DNA of 41,638 nucleotides from Herminiimonas sp. (GTDB lineage Bacteria; Pseudomonadota; Gammaproteobacteria; Burkholderiales; Burkholderiaceae), in assembly GCA_014377155.1 (NCBI GenBank), contig JACMQD010000193.1:1-41638 (forward strand), given 5' to 3'. The notes under the pieces were generated by a model. The model was not told where the DNA came from, ran no database searches, and saw nothing but the letters and a program-made list of their open reading frames with translations. Of the stretch, positions 7,795 to 15,847 are shown piece by piece. Position 1 is the first letter of the stretch. Each line of letters opens with the position of its first letter. Position numbers and translations under genes: made by a program.

Positions 7795-8720
7795 AGCGCC
7801 GCACGACAACCCTTATGCACTATTGTCTGACGATCGCTGCGCTGTTCGCACCGGTGCTGAACGATGCAGACGCGGCCGAAGCCACAAAAAAAACGGAGGC
7901 GCCTGCTGCACCAGTACCGCCGAACACGTTCGTGCCACCTCCGGCTGACGCCATACCGGACGACGGTTTTGGAAAAAGCGTTCGCATGGGTGAACAGATT
8001 TTTTTGCACACGAAGGAAAATGCCGGCAAGTATGTCGGCAACAGCCTGAATTGTGTCAGCTGCCATCTCGACGCCGGTCGCAAGCCAAATTCCAGCCCCA
8101 TGGGAGCGGCGTACCTGATGTACCCGGCATTTCGGAGCAAGAACGGGCATGTCAATACGTTCGCAGAACGCCTGCAAGGCTGTTTTCACTTCAGCATGAA
8201 TGGCAAGCCTCCGCCATTGGGTGATCCGATCCTGGTCGCATTGGAAACCTATGCCTACTGGCTTGCGAAGGACGCACCGGTCGGCCGGAAGATCGCGGGG
8301 CAGGGTTATCCGACCGTGGCCAAGGCGGCGCTGGCGCCCGACTACGTTCGTGGCAGCAAGGTCTACGAGCAAAATTGCGCTCTATGCCATAACGCTGACG
8401 GACAAGGGCAGGGGAGCGCCGGAAAAGCGGTGTTCCCGCCGCTGTGGGGTCCGAAGTCGTTCAACTGGGGCGCCGGCATGCATGATGTAAAAAACGCCGC
8501 TGGTTTCATCAAGGCAAACATGCCACTCGGACTAGGCGGGACCCTGAGCGACCAGGACGTCTGGGACGTGGCCACGTTCATGGATAGCCAGGAACGGCCG
8601 CAGGATCCGCGTTTCAAGGGGTCGGTTGAGGAAACGAGAAAAAAGTATCACGATTCGGCGACCTCCCTGTACGGAACCACCGTCAATGGGCATGTACTCG
8701 GCGCGCAAGCGAAACATTGA
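7791..8720 (+). CDS. tsdA: Thiosulfate dehydrogenase (tetrathionate-forming)
   Basis: A 309-residue diheme cytochrome c of the TsdA family, which reversibly joins two thiosulfates into tetrathionate in the periplasm. Features: signal peptide, first heme site CVSCH (88-92) followed by LDAGR, a conserved Cys131 in LQGCFHFSMNGK that matches the axial Cys ligand of the active-site heme in characterised TsdA, and a second heme site CALCH (196-200). The downstream MPLGLGGTLSDQDVWDVATF segment is typical and supplies a Met. The gene overlaps the TsdB-like cytochrome by four bases. The downstream gene dsbG is convergent, so the operon ends here. Together with the complete Sox set below, the cell would have two alternative fates for thiosulfate. 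Confidence 0.9.
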   Translation: MKRRTTTLMHYCLTIAALFAPVLNDADAAEATKKTEAPAAPVPPNTFVPPPADAIPDDGFGKSVRMGEQIFLHTKENAGKYVGNSLNCVSCHLDAGRKPNSSPMGAAYLMYPAFRSKNGHVNTFAERLQGCFHFSMNGKPPPLGDPILVALETYAYWLAKDAPVGRKIAGQGYPTVAKAALAPDYVRGSKVYEQNCALCHNADGQGQGSAGKAVFPPLWGPKSFNWGAGMHDVKNAAGFIKANMPLGLGGTLSDQDVWDVATFMDSQERPQDPRFKGSVEETRKKYHDSATSLYGTTVNGHVLGAQAKH

Positions 8721-8739
8721 GCCAAGGCCACCGTCTGGA

Positions 8740-9597
8740 TCATCTGAATTTTTGCAGTTCGAGGGCGTCGATTTTTTGCTCCGGCAGACCAGTCATCAAG
8801 GGTAGTTCAGACAGGCGCGGCATGCCGCCCTTGATTTGAATTTTGCCGGAGCGATCCTTCCATACGATGCCAGGCGTGCCGTTGATGCCGAACTTCTCCA
8901 TCAATGCGCCATTGCGTTTGATTGCCTCAGAAATGGTGGGTGCAGTGGCGACGTGGTCTGGTGCGGGCGTGGGCTTGCCTGGAACGAATCCTTCCTGCAT
9001 AGCGCGAAACGCCGTTTTCTTGTCTTTGGCAGACATGAGGGAAACAGCTTTGGGCAAGCTGCTTTCCCCAAGTACGGCTACCGGTACCCATTTAACCTGG
9101 AGACCGACGTCTTCGTATCGTTGCAGCGCTTGCCAGGTGAAGTGGCAATACGGACAGTTTGCATCGAAAAAAACATACAGGATGCTTTTTGGCTTGATAA
9201 GCGATCCTTCCGCAATGACGTCGACCCGTTCCAGCAGTTGATAGCTGGCCGCGTAATCTGGGGCGGGCACGTATTTACTGGCGTACTGTTTTGTCAGCGG
9301 TTGACCGTTTTCATCGATCAACTCACCGACGATCAGGGTCTTGCCGTCCGGCGTCGTATAAACCACCGACGTGTCGGCACCTTGTGTCAGTACCCAGCCT
9401 GTCAACGAGGACGCAGCAGGGAATGTCTTGAGAACCTTGACGCCGTGCGCCACGGCCTCCTGAATCGGCTTTGGGTATTCGGCCGCATGGCTTGAGATCG
9501 CTGCCGTGAGAAGAACGGCGGCGGCACTCGTGCTTGCGGAATTAGAATATCTATCCGCATTGAAACGGATCAAACGAATTTGGGAAATTTTTGTCAT
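8740..9597 (-). CDS. dsbG: Thiol:disulfide interchange protein DsbG
   Basis: A 285-residue periplasmic thioredoxin-fold protein of the DsbC/DsbG family. The active site is CPYC (148-151), preceded by VFFDANCPYC, and the cis-proline loop appears as GINGTPGIVW. An N-terminal dimerisation domain of about 100 residues lies ahead, after a signal region (AAAVLLTAAISSHA). DsbG-type proteins reduce or protect single cysteines and are kept reduced by DsbD, whose gene lies next upstream on the same strand. In a Sox region the likely clients include SoxY, whose C-terminal Cys carries the sulfur substrate, and cytochromes. The first ATG (9597) gives a rather long N terminus; a later start near the hydrophobic stretch is possible. 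Confidence 0.85.
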   Translation of the reverse strand: MTKISQIRLIRFNADRYSNSASTSAAAVLLTAAISSHAAEYPKPIQEAVAHGVKVLKTFPAASSLTGWVLTQGADTSVVYTTPDGKTLIVGELIDENGQPLTKQYASKYVPAPDYAASYQLLERVDVIAEGSLIKPKSILYVFFDANCPYCHFTWQALQRYEDVGLQVKWVPVAVLGESSLPKAVSLMSAKDKKTAFRAMQEGFVPGKPTPAPDHVATAPTISEAIKRNGALMEKFGINGTPGIVWKDRSGKIQIKGGMPRLSELPLMTGLPEQKIDALELQKFR

Positions 9598-9668
9598 TTG
9601 AAATTGTCGTGTAAAAGATTAACTGCATTTGGACTTGCATGACGCCAGAACGGCATCCATGTGGGGCC

Positions 9669-11405
9669 TCAATTAGTCGCAGTAAAGATCGCCTGCCGAA
9701 AATCGTCGGCATTTTGATAGACAATCACGCGCGAATTGGCGAGCTCAGTCCCGGAGCCGTCGAAGAAAACGATTGCAGGAGGGCCGAACAATTGGAAGCG
9801 TTTGAGTAGCGCCTGCTCCGCGAGGGTGTTACCGGTTACATCTGCCTGCAGCAGAACAAGCTTGCCCAGCTTGTGTTTGACCTGAGGATCTGTAAGCGTA
9901 GTGCTTTCCATTTCTTTACAAGAAACGCACCAGTCTGCATAAAAATCAAGCATTGCAACTCGGCCATGCAGGGCGCTCAGCGATGCGTCGAGTTCCGCGT
10001 TCGAATGCACTTGGATGAACTGGATGCCGCTGCCGTCTCCTAAGCGTTTCGCCGTCAGTGGCGCAAACACATCGTTGGCCCCCGTTGCTGCACCGACGCT
10101 CTCTACAATGCCGGCGACCAACAACACGAGCCCCGCAATTCTGCCGAAGCGACCACTGTGCTTCCCGGGCCATAACAGATAGCCAGCATAGATCGTGGCA
10201 ATCGCAGCAAGCCCTGCCATTTGAGCAGATGTCGGAAAGAGAGGGGAAACTGTCCACCAGGCGACAGCGATCAGAATAACGCCAAACAGACGCTTGACAT
10301 CATCCATCCATGCACCGGCGCGTGGGAGTAAAGCGCCCGCAGAAACACTGATGGCCAGAAGCGGCACACTCATGCCGGCTGCGAGGAAAAACAATGCGCT
10401 TCCACCAATTACAATATCGCCGCTTTGACTAATATAAAGTAGGGCGCCTGCGAGTGGCGCCGCCACGCAGGGTCCGACGATCAGCGCCGATAAAGCACCC
10501 ATTACAAAAACACCGATTAAGTTGCCTGACTGCTGCCGACTTGACACCTCGGCGATGCGAGCTTGTATCCAGCCCGGCATTTGAACTTCGAATGCGCCCA
10601 GCATCGATAGGGAAAGTCCCACCAGGACAAGTGCGAATGCGCCAAGTACGAGTGGATTCTGCATGGCTGCGGCAAGTCCCTGACCGGCCAAGCCGGCGAC
10701 GATGCCGAAGACGGTATATACCAGCGCCATGCCGATCGAATAAGTGGCAGCCAGTAAGAGTGCGCGTCGCCGTGTAACCTTGGCGCCGTCGCCCACGATA
10801 ATCGACGACAAAATAGGCATCATCGGCAGCACGCACGGTGTGAATGCCAGGCCAAGGCCGAACATGAAGAACATCGGCAAAATCACCAGCATGCTACCGC
10901 CATGCAACGCAACTTCAATAGGAGATGATCCGCCGCCGCTTGTGGCAGCCGGCCCGGTGATGGACGACCCGTTTGGCGTCGGACTGAGCTGGATGAATGC
11001 CGTCATCGGCAAATAGCACAGTCCGGTGTCGGCACAACCCTGACCTGTAACGGTGAGAGTGAAGTCGGAACTGGCCCTCACCGGCAACGTGATGGATACA
11101 TGATCGTGGTATGTTTCTACAGATTTCTGAAATGTGTCGTCGAACTTCACACGCCCCGGAGGAAAAGCTGGGGTACCCAGTTGCGCTCCGACCGCTGAAA
11201 ACTGAAACCTGTCACGGTACATGTAGTACCCCTCGGCGATGGCATAGCTAACTTCAATCGTCGTAGCATCGATCATGCGGGACGTGAGATGGAAAGCACG
11301 CTCGGGTTCGAGATAACCCGCCGCCGCATTCGCCGGTGTCAGGCCGGCACCCAAACACATGAAGCCAACGATCGCCAAAAGCGCGCAGCGTAGTCGAACG
11401 AGCAT
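9669..11405 (-). CDS. dsbD: Thiol:disulfide interchange protein DsbD
   Basis: A 578-residue membrane protein with the three DsbD parts in order: a signal peptide and periplasmic alpha domain with its Cys pair (about residues 1-150, CADTGLC), eight hydrophobic segments in the middle with membrane cysteines at FTPCVLPMMP and VGPCVAAP, and a C-terminal thioredoxin-like gamma domain with DWCVSCKEME. It transfers electrons from cytosolic thioredoxin to periplasmic partners such as DsbG, TlpA-like proteins and SoxW. Start ATG 11405 has an AGGGAAG ribosome-binding site. The gene is divergent from the ArsR regulator at 11530 and probably shares its operator region. Length and domain set match full-length DsbD. 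Confidence 0.93.
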   Translation of the reverse strand: MLVRLRCALLAIVGFMCLGAGLTPANAAAGYLEPERAFHLTSRMIDATTIEVSYAIAEGYYMYRDRFQFSAVGAQLGTPAFPPGRVKFDDTFQKSVETYHDHVSITLPVRASSDFTLTVTGQGCADTGLCYLPMTAFIQLSPTPNGSSITGPAATSGGGSSPIEVALHGGSMLVILPMFFMFGLGLAFTPCVLPMMPILSSIIVGDGAKVTRRRALLLAATYSIGMALVYTVFGIVAGLAGQGLAAAMQNPLVLGAFALVLVGLSLSMLGAFEVQMPGWIQARIAEVSSRQQSGNLIGVFVMGALSALIVGPCVAAPLAGALLYISQSGDIVIGGSALFFLAAGMSVPLLAISVSAGALLPRAGAWMDDVKRLFGVILIAVAWWTVSPLFPTSAQMAGLAAIATIYAGYLLWPGKHSGRFGRIAGLVLLVAGIVESVGAATGANDVFAPLTAKRLGDGSGIQFIQVHSNAELDASLSALHGRVAMLDFYADWCVSCKEMESTTLTDPQVKHKLGKLVLLQADVTGNTLAEQALLKRFQLFGPPAIVFFDGSGTELANSRVIVYQNADDFRQAIFTATN

Positions 11406-11466
11406 AAATGTCTTCCCTAATTTAAAACGAATGCACCGCTGTTACAGCAGCTGTAGCCAGGATCAC

Positions 11467-11499
11467 TATATTGCATAATATATTTATTCGGCGTATAAT
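11467..11499 (+). promoter_or_regulatory. Promoter with overlapping inverted repeat, ArsR/BigR operator candidate
   Basis: A perfect inverted repeat, TATATT-N4-AATATA (11467-11482), overlaps a -35-like TTGCAT (11471-11476). This is followed after exactly 17 bases by the consensus -10 TATAAT (11494-11499), about 30 bases ahead of the regulator start. A dimeric ArsR repressor bound here would block polymerase, the usual autoregulatory layout of BigR/SqrR genes. The repeat also faces the divergent dsbD. The assignment to this regulator is inferred from position. Confidence 0.6.
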
Positions 11500-11529
11500 A
11501 AAAGTAATTTCATCCGCCCCCATTTTTCC

Positions 11530-11865
11530 ATGCCCGCTATTGCCGAACATATCGATCTTGACGAGATGTTGTCGTCAGCCACTCAGGCCTGCGCACTTCT
11601 CAGAGTCTTGTCCAACCGCGACCGGCTGATGCTGCTTTGTCAGATGACGCAAGGGGAATTTTGCGTCAGCGAACTGGAAACGGCGCTTGGCATCGAACAG
11701 CCGACGCTCTCCCAACAGCTGACCGTGCTGAGACAAGAGAATCTGGTGACCACGCGGCGCGAGGGCAAGCAAATTTTTTACAGCATAGCCAGCCCCGAGG
11801 CAATGGCCGTGATGGCAGTGCTGTATGAGCAGTTTTGCCGTCCTGCAAAGGGCAAAAAGCGATGA
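11530..11865 (+). CDS. bigR: ArsR-family sulfide/persulfide-responsive repressor (BigR/SqrR-like)
   Basis: A 111-residue winged-helix regulator. The recognition helix region is [19 protein letters not shown] and the wing is [13 protein letters not shown]. Cysteines lie at 21, 37, 45 and 103: Cys37 (LLCQM) and Cys103 (YEQFC) correspond to the pair that forms a polysulfide bridge in SqrR/BigR and releases DNA when sulfide is present. The gene starts the plus-strand set with two YeeE/YedE genes, whose first start codon overlaps its stop (ATGA). It probably controls that set, itself, and perhaps the divergent dsbD through the inverted repeat at 11467. The symbol is given by family and cysteine pattern; no binding data can be seen here. 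Confidence 0.8.
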   Translation: MPAIAEHIDLDEMLSSATQACALLRVLSNRDRLMLLCQMTQGEFCVSELETALGIEQPTLSQQLTVLRQENLVTTRREGKQIFYSIASPEAMAVMAVLYEQFCRPAKGKKR

Positions 11866-12293
11866 CGATCGACTGGTCGCATTTCACGCCATGGTCGGCG
11901 CTGGCGGGTGGCTTGCTGATTGGCTTGGCGAGTGCACTTTTTTTGATTCTCAACGGCCGCATTGCTGGTATCAGCGGCATTCTCGGCGGGCTCCTGCATC
12001 GGGTTAAAGGTGATGTTGCATGGCGCGTTGCGTTTATCCTCGGGCTGATCCTCGCTCCTGTCGTCTATGCGTCGGTAGCCACGGCTCCCGTTGTAGAAAT
12101 CGACGCAGGCACGGCCGCTTTGGTGGCAGCCGGTTTGCTGGTCGGTATTGGCACCCGCTATGGCTCGGGTTGCACCAGCGGCCATGGTGTGTGCGGTCTG
12201 TCTCGCGGCTCACCACGCTCGATGGTCGCAACAGCTGCATTCATGCTGGCGGGTTTCCTGACTGTATACGTCGTGCGGCACCTGATCGGTTGA
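11862..12293 (+). CDS. YeeE/YedE-family half-transporter (PmpA-like)
   Basis: A 143-residue membrane protein with four or so hydrophobic segments, of the YeeE/YedE (DUF395, sulfur transport) family. The signature [17 protein letters not shown] holds conserved cysteines implicated in thiosulfate passage in full-length YeeE. This protein is half the size of E. coli YeeE, and the other half appears to be encoded by the following gene, as in PmpA/PmpB pairs that accompany BigR-type regulators. The ATG overlaps the stop of the regulator gene. It probably imports or exports a reduced sulfur species; direction and substrate are not visible. Confidence 0.85.
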   Translation: MTIDWSHFTPWSALAGGLLIGLASALFLILNGRIAGISGILGGLLHRVKGDVAWRVAFILGLILAPVVYASVATAPVVEIDAGTAALVAAGLLVGIGTRYGSGCTSGHGVCGLSRGSPRSMVATAAFMLAGFLTVYVVRHLIG

Positions 12294-12303
12294 AGGAACT
12301 ACC

Positions 12304-12741
12304 ATGCACATCATTACGGCACTTGGGGCTGGCCTCTTGTTCGGAATCGGTTTGATCATTTCTGGTATGACTAATCCATCGAAGGTGATCGGCTTTTTGG
12401 ATTTGGCAGGGCGCTGGGATCCCTCTTTGGCCTTCGTCATGGCGGGCGCGATCGCCGTCGCAGCAATTGCTTTCCGGTTTGCAGCCCGGCGCAGCACCGC
12501 CTTGCTGGGCGCGCCGATGCGGTTGCCGGCCGCCCGCATGATCGACAGGCGACTGATCTTGGGCGGGCTATGTTTTGGTGCAGGCTGGGGACTAGCAGGT
12601 TATTGCCCAGGCCCTGCGCTCGCTTCTCTGCTTTCGGGAAGCGTAAAGCCGGTATATTTTGTGGCTGCGATGGTGGCGGGGATGACTTTGTTCGAGCTTT
12701 TCGAAATCGTCTTTCGCGCGCGCACAAAGAAGCTGGCGTGA
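12304..12741 (+). CDS. YeeE/YedE-family half-transporter (PmpB-like)
   Basis: A 145-residue membrane protein, partner of the preceding gene (10 bases apart, AAGGA ribosome-binding site). It starts with GLLFGIGLIISGMTNPSKVIGFLDL, a hallmark of the second YeeE/YedE half, and carries GAGWGLAGYCPGPAL with a conserved Cys. Together the two proteins would build one YeeE-like channel with both Cys-containing loops. The pair is found with sulfide-responsive ArsR repressors and persulfide dioxygenases in proteobacteria. No signal peptide other than the first membrane helix is seen. Confidence 0.85.
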   Translation: MHIITALGAGLLFGIGLIISGMTNPSKVIGFLDLAGRWDPSLAFVMAGAIAVAAIAFRFAARRSTALLGAPMRLPAARMIDRRLILGGLCFGAGWGLAGYCPGPALASLLSGSVKPVYFVAAMVAGMTLFELFEIVFRARTKKLA

Positions 12742-12804
12742 CGCTCCCTGGAGAGGCTCGCCAGCGCATGCGGCTTGGCCGATAACATATCGATGGGCTA
12801 CTGA

Positions 12805-13623
12805 ATGGGCATGATCGTCGTCGGGCCATTCAGTTTTCCCGTGATTCCACTACTCCTTGTCATTGGGATGCTGGTAAGCCTGGCGATGGCGCGGCGCAAA
12901 GGTGCTTTACACGGTGAACTTGAGACCGCCATTTACGGCGTCGTGATCGCTGCCGTTCTCATCGCACGCTTTGCTTTTGTAGGGCTTCACTGGAGCCTTT
13001 ACAGGCAATCCTTGACGGACATCATCGACATACGGGATGGCGGGTTTTTCCCTCTGCTTGGCATGACTGCGGGCGTCATCACCACCGGCCTGTACCTTTC
13101 GCACAAGCCGTTACTCAAGCGGGCCTTGCTGACGTGCCTTTTCGCTGGTACCGGAGTGGCCGCGCTTGGTGGGATAATGGCATGGACGATGCAAGCGCCA
13201 GTTGACATGGCATTGCCGGTTGCGAGCTTCAACGACCTTGACGGCAAGCCAGTCAGGCTGGATCGCTTCCTTGGAAAGCCGGTTGTCGTGAATCTCTGGG
13301 CAACATGGTGCCCACCGTGTCGACGGGAAATGCCAATGCTGATGCGCGCTCAGGCCAGCACCCCGGACGCTGTGTTTGTCTTTGCCAACCAGGGAGAGCC
13401 GGCGCAGACAATACGGCAATATCTCAGCCAGGCCCACATCGATATTGCAAACGTCATACTCGACAGCCGGCTGGATATCGCCCGCCTTGCGGGCTCACGC
13501 GCACTGCCGACGACGTTGTTTTTCAGCAAGACGGGAAAATTGCATAGCATCAGGATGGGTGGATTGTCCGCAGCAACCCTGGCCGAGGAACTTGGCACGC
13601 TTACAGGTCATGTTCATCCATGA
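12805..13623 (+). CDS. TlpA-like thioredoxin with Lgt-like membrane N-terminus
   Basis: A 272-residue protein in two parts. The first 130 residues hold several hydrophobic segments (PVIPLLLVIGMLVSLAMARR and others), and PFSFPVIPLLLVIGMLVS resembles the first helix of prolipoprotein diacylglyceryl transferase-like proteins. The rest is a periplasmic TlpA/ResA thioredoxin domain with WCPPC (168-172) and the cis-Pro segment ALPTTLFF. It probably reduces periplasmic disulfides, for example apocytochromes or SoxY, using electrons from DsbD. A close relative with a shorter membrane part follows at 13658. The start at 12805 or 12811 is not decided by a clear ribosome-binding site. Confidence 0.8.
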   Translation: MGMIVVGPFSFPVIPLLLVIGMLVSLAMARRKGALHGELETAIYGVVIAAVLIARFAFVGLHWSLYRQSLTDIIDIRDGGFFPLLGMTAGVITTGLYLSHKPLLKRALLTCLFAGTGVAALGGIMAWTMQAPVDMALPVASFNDLDGKPVRLDRFLGKPVVVNLWATWCPPCRREMPMLMRAQASTPDAVFVFANQGEPAQTIRQYLSQAHIDIANVILDSRLDIARLAGSRALPTTLFFSKTGKLHSIRMGGLSAATLAEELGTLTGHVHP

Positions 13624-13657
13624 ACGTCGCACTTAACTCGTAGGAACCAGCAAGCAG

Positions 13658-14257
13658 ATGCACGACCAATCGGTATTGCTATTAAAAAGTTTAGCTGTAT
13701 TGATTGCCGGTGGGCTGCTAACGAGTCTGTTCAGAGGTCGTCATGTTTCATCGGCGACCGACGGTACTGACACCGTTCGGGGTCTGTACCGCATTCTCGC
13801 AGCTGTTGTGTTACTGGGTATGGCTGCGGCTCCCTATCCGAAAAGTAATGTCCGTCTTTCCGATCAGAGTTTTCCGAAGCTACAGGGTGAGCCGATACGA
13901 CTTTCGGCCTTGATTGGCAAACCGTCGGTGATCAATCTTTGGGCAGCATGGTGCAGCCCATGTCGACGCGAGATGCCGGTTCTGCGCGATGCGCAAGCGA
14001 ATTACACCGACATGACATTTGTCTTTGCCAATCAAGGTGAAACGGTAGAAAAAGTCCAGGAATATCTTACAAGCGCACATATCACTGTCGACAACGTTGT
14101 GCTAGACAGCCGTCGCGAAATAGCCCATTTGGCCGGTGCGGCTGTTGTGCCAACCACCTTGTTTTTCGATCGTCAAGGAGTTCTGCGAACCATGCATCAG
14201 GGCGCATTATCGTCTGAGGAGCTTGCCATCGTATTGAATGGTCTTGAGATGGAATGA
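13658..14257 (+). CDS. TlpA-like thioredoxin, membrane-anchored
   Basis: A 199-residue paralogue of the preceding protein. Two hydrophobic segments (residues about 5-22 and 46-58) anchor it, and a TlpA/ResA domain follows with WCSPC (98-102) and VVPTTLFFDRQG as the cis-Pro loop. Sequence blocks such as FVFANQGE and VLDSR..IAHLAG are shared with the upstream protein, so this is a tandem duplication with changed active-site dipeptide (PP to SP), which would alter redox potential. An AGGAA ribosome-binding site lies about 12 bases ahead. A short gap of 34 bases separates the two genes, so they should be cotranscribed. Confidence 0.85.
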   Translation: MHDQSVLLLKSLAVLIAGGLLTSLFRGRHVSSATDGTDTVRGLYRILAAVVLLGMAAAPYPKSNVRLSDQSFPKLQGEPIRLSALIGKPSVINLWAAWCSPCRREMPVLRDAQANYTDMTFVFANQGETVEKVQEYLTSAHITVDNVVLDSRREIAHLAGAAVVPTTLFFDRQGVLRTMHQGALSSEELAIVLNGLEME

Positions 14258-14420
14258 CGGCGTCGATAATGAGCGGCGTTTGACTTTGCATCATAGTGTG
14301 ATTTTATGGGGATTAGAAGATATGTTGCTCATCGGCCTCCGACCATACCTCGCCAGATTTTGGTGCGCTTGACTCGCGAATGTCGGCAAACCGCTCGATC
14401 CATAGGCCTAAATCAATGCA

Positions 14421-14449
14421 TTGAAATATGGAAAGACATTATATATAAA
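14421..14449 (+). promoter_or_regulatory. Near-consensus sigma-70 promoter in gene-free interval
   Basis: TTGAAA (14421-14426), 17 bases, then TATAAA (14444-14449). This is one of the best promoter matches in the window, yet no convincing protein gene follows. A start of transcription at about 14456 would give a short RNA ending at the terminator at 14561. Confidence 0.55.
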
Positions 14450-14455
14450 CATAAC

Positions 14456-14561
14456 TAAAGATGGTGGTCTGTGCTGATCGGGATACAATGAGGGCCTACC
14501 TCCCCTCATCATTGATGAGTTATCCCTTCAAGCTGATCCTTCGGTTGGGAGGGATTTTTTT
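14456..14561 (+). ncRNA. Candidate small RNA with C-rich loop
   Basis: Within the 368-base interval between tlpA and ccsB, a strong promoter and an intrinsic terminator delimit a transcript of about 105 nt. Inside it, ATGAGG (about 14488-14493) can pair with CCTCAT (14504-14509), leaving a loop containing CTACCTCC, a C-rich anti-ribosome-binding-site type motif of the kind seen in trans-acting small RNAs. The 3' hairpin with its T run follows. A frame from ATG 14461 crosses the terminator hairpin and lacks a good ribosome-binding site, so I do not call it a protein. The rest of the interval (14258-14420 and 14562-14625) holds nothing I can identify. The family is unknown to me. Confidence 0.4.
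14522..14561 (+). terminator. Intrinsic terminator
   Basis: ATCCCTTCAA (14522-14531) pairs with TTGGGAGGGAT (14545-14555) through eight contiguous pairs including one G-T, a bulged G and two A-T pairs. A run of seven T (14555-14561) follows. It ends the candidate small RNA and would also stop readthrough from the tlpA operon. Confidence 0.7.
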
Positions 14562-14625
14562 ACATGTTTCCTGCAGGGCTAGCGAGAATTCGAGAAGCTC
14601 CGAGGTCGCGCAACGATGCGCTCAT

Positions 14626-15777
14626 TCACAGCTGGCCGTAGGAATGCAGGCCGGATAGGAACATGTTCACGCCCAGGAAGGCGAAGGTGGTCACCACCAG
14701 TCCGACCAGCGCCCACCAGGCGGCGACCTGCCCGCGCAAACCCTTCATCAGCCGCATGTGCAGCCACGCCGCGTAATTGAGCCACACGATCAGGGCCCAG
14801 GTTTCCTTCGGATCCCAGGACCAGTAGCCGCCCCAGGCTTCGGCAGCCCACAGGCCTCCAAGAATGGTTGCAATCGTGAAAAAGGTAAACCCCACGGCAA
14901 TTGATTTGTACATCATGTCGTCGAGCAGCTCGAGCGCTGGCAGCCGGTCGACCAGCACGCCATGCGACTTCAGCAGGTACGCTACCGCCACCATCGCAGC
15001 CAGCGCAAAGGTGCCGTAGCCAATGAAGTTGGCCGGCACATGAATTTTCATCCACCAGCTCTGCAGGGCCGGCACTAGCGGCTGGATTTCGGCGGCGTCG
15101 CGGCTGACCGTGTACCAGAGCAAAAAGCCGACGGCTGCCGAGATCACCAGCATGGCAAAAGGCCCCAGCTGGCGCGTCTTGTATTGCTGTTCGTAATACA
15201 GATAAAAAAGCGCCGTGATCATGCAGAACAGGATGAAGACTTCATACAGGTTCGAAATCGGGATATGGCCGACATCGGCGCCGATCAGGTACGACTCGTA
15301 CCAGCGCACCAGCATGCCTGTAAAACCCAGCACCACCGCCGACCAGCACAGCTTGCTGCCGACCGAGGCGCCGAATCCCGACCGCGTGATCAGCCCACTC
15401 CAGTAAAACAGCGTCGACAGGAAGAACAGTGTGCTCATCCAGAGAATCGCCGACTGGCTCGACAAGGCATACTTGAGCAGGAACTTCTTGTTCGCCATGT
15501 CGAGCACGCCGCCGTAGAGCGCTATCGCTGACAGTGCCAGAACCGCCAGCAATGCCATCAGCCAGCGGACCGATTTCCAGTGCCAGCCGAGCCATGCGAA
15601 GGCGGGCGCGGCCATCAGCAGGATCAGCTTTTCGTAGTAATCCATGTACGCGCCGAAGCGGTTGAGCGCATACAAGGACGCCGCCAGCAGCGCGGCTCCG
15701 TACAGCCAATCGATGGCCGACAGTCGCCGGAAAAATCCCTTTGCGGGCGAATACGCCATTTCGCTAAAGGCTTCCAT
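14626..15777 (-). CDS. ccsB: Cytochrome c maturation protein CcsB (ResC/CcsA-type)
   Basis: A 383-residue integral membrane protein of system II cytochrome c biogenesis. Many hydrophobic segments are visible, and the tryptophan-rich heme-handling motif WGGYWSWDPKETWAL lies near the C terminus, followed by conserved HMRLMKG. The chosen ATG at 15777 has CAGGAG about 5 bases upstream; the frame is open seven codons further but without that site. The partner ResB/CcsA protein is not in the window and must be elsewhere. Placing a heme-ligation subunit here is sensible because the region encodes six or more c-type cytochrome subunits (TsdA, TsdB, SoxA, SoxX, SoxD, and the monoheme protein at 21756). 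Confidence 0.88.
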   Translation of the reverse strand: MEAFSEMAYSPAKGFFRRLSAIDWLYGAALLAASLYALNRFGAYMDYYEKLILLMAAPAFAWLGWHWKSVRWLMALLAVLALSAIALYGGVLDMANKKFLLKYALSSQSAILWMSTLFFLSTLFYWSGLITRSGFGASVGSKLCWSAVVLGFTGMLVRWYESYLIGADVGHIPISNLYEVFILFCMITALFYLYYEQQYKTRQLGPFAMLVISAAVGFLLWYTVSRDAAEIQPLVPALQSWWMKIHVPANFIGYGTFALAAMVAVAYLLKSHGVLVDRLPALELLDDMMYKSIAVGFTFFTIATILGGLWAAEAWGGYWSWDPKETWALIVWLNYAAWLHMRLMKGLRGQVAAWWALVGLVVTTFAFLGVNMFLSGLHSYGQL

Positions 15778-15847
15778 CAATTCTCCTGATAAACGCATAT
15801 AGGGCCTTCATGACAGCGCCCGATCGGCCATGTAAAAATCGCGGCCG

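Noticed and set aside
14461..14658. 65-codon plus-strand frame in the tlpA-ccsB interval
   Set aside because: It crosses the terminator hairpin, has no good ribosome-binding site and its 3' part is antisense to ccsB; a non-coding transcript explains the signals better.
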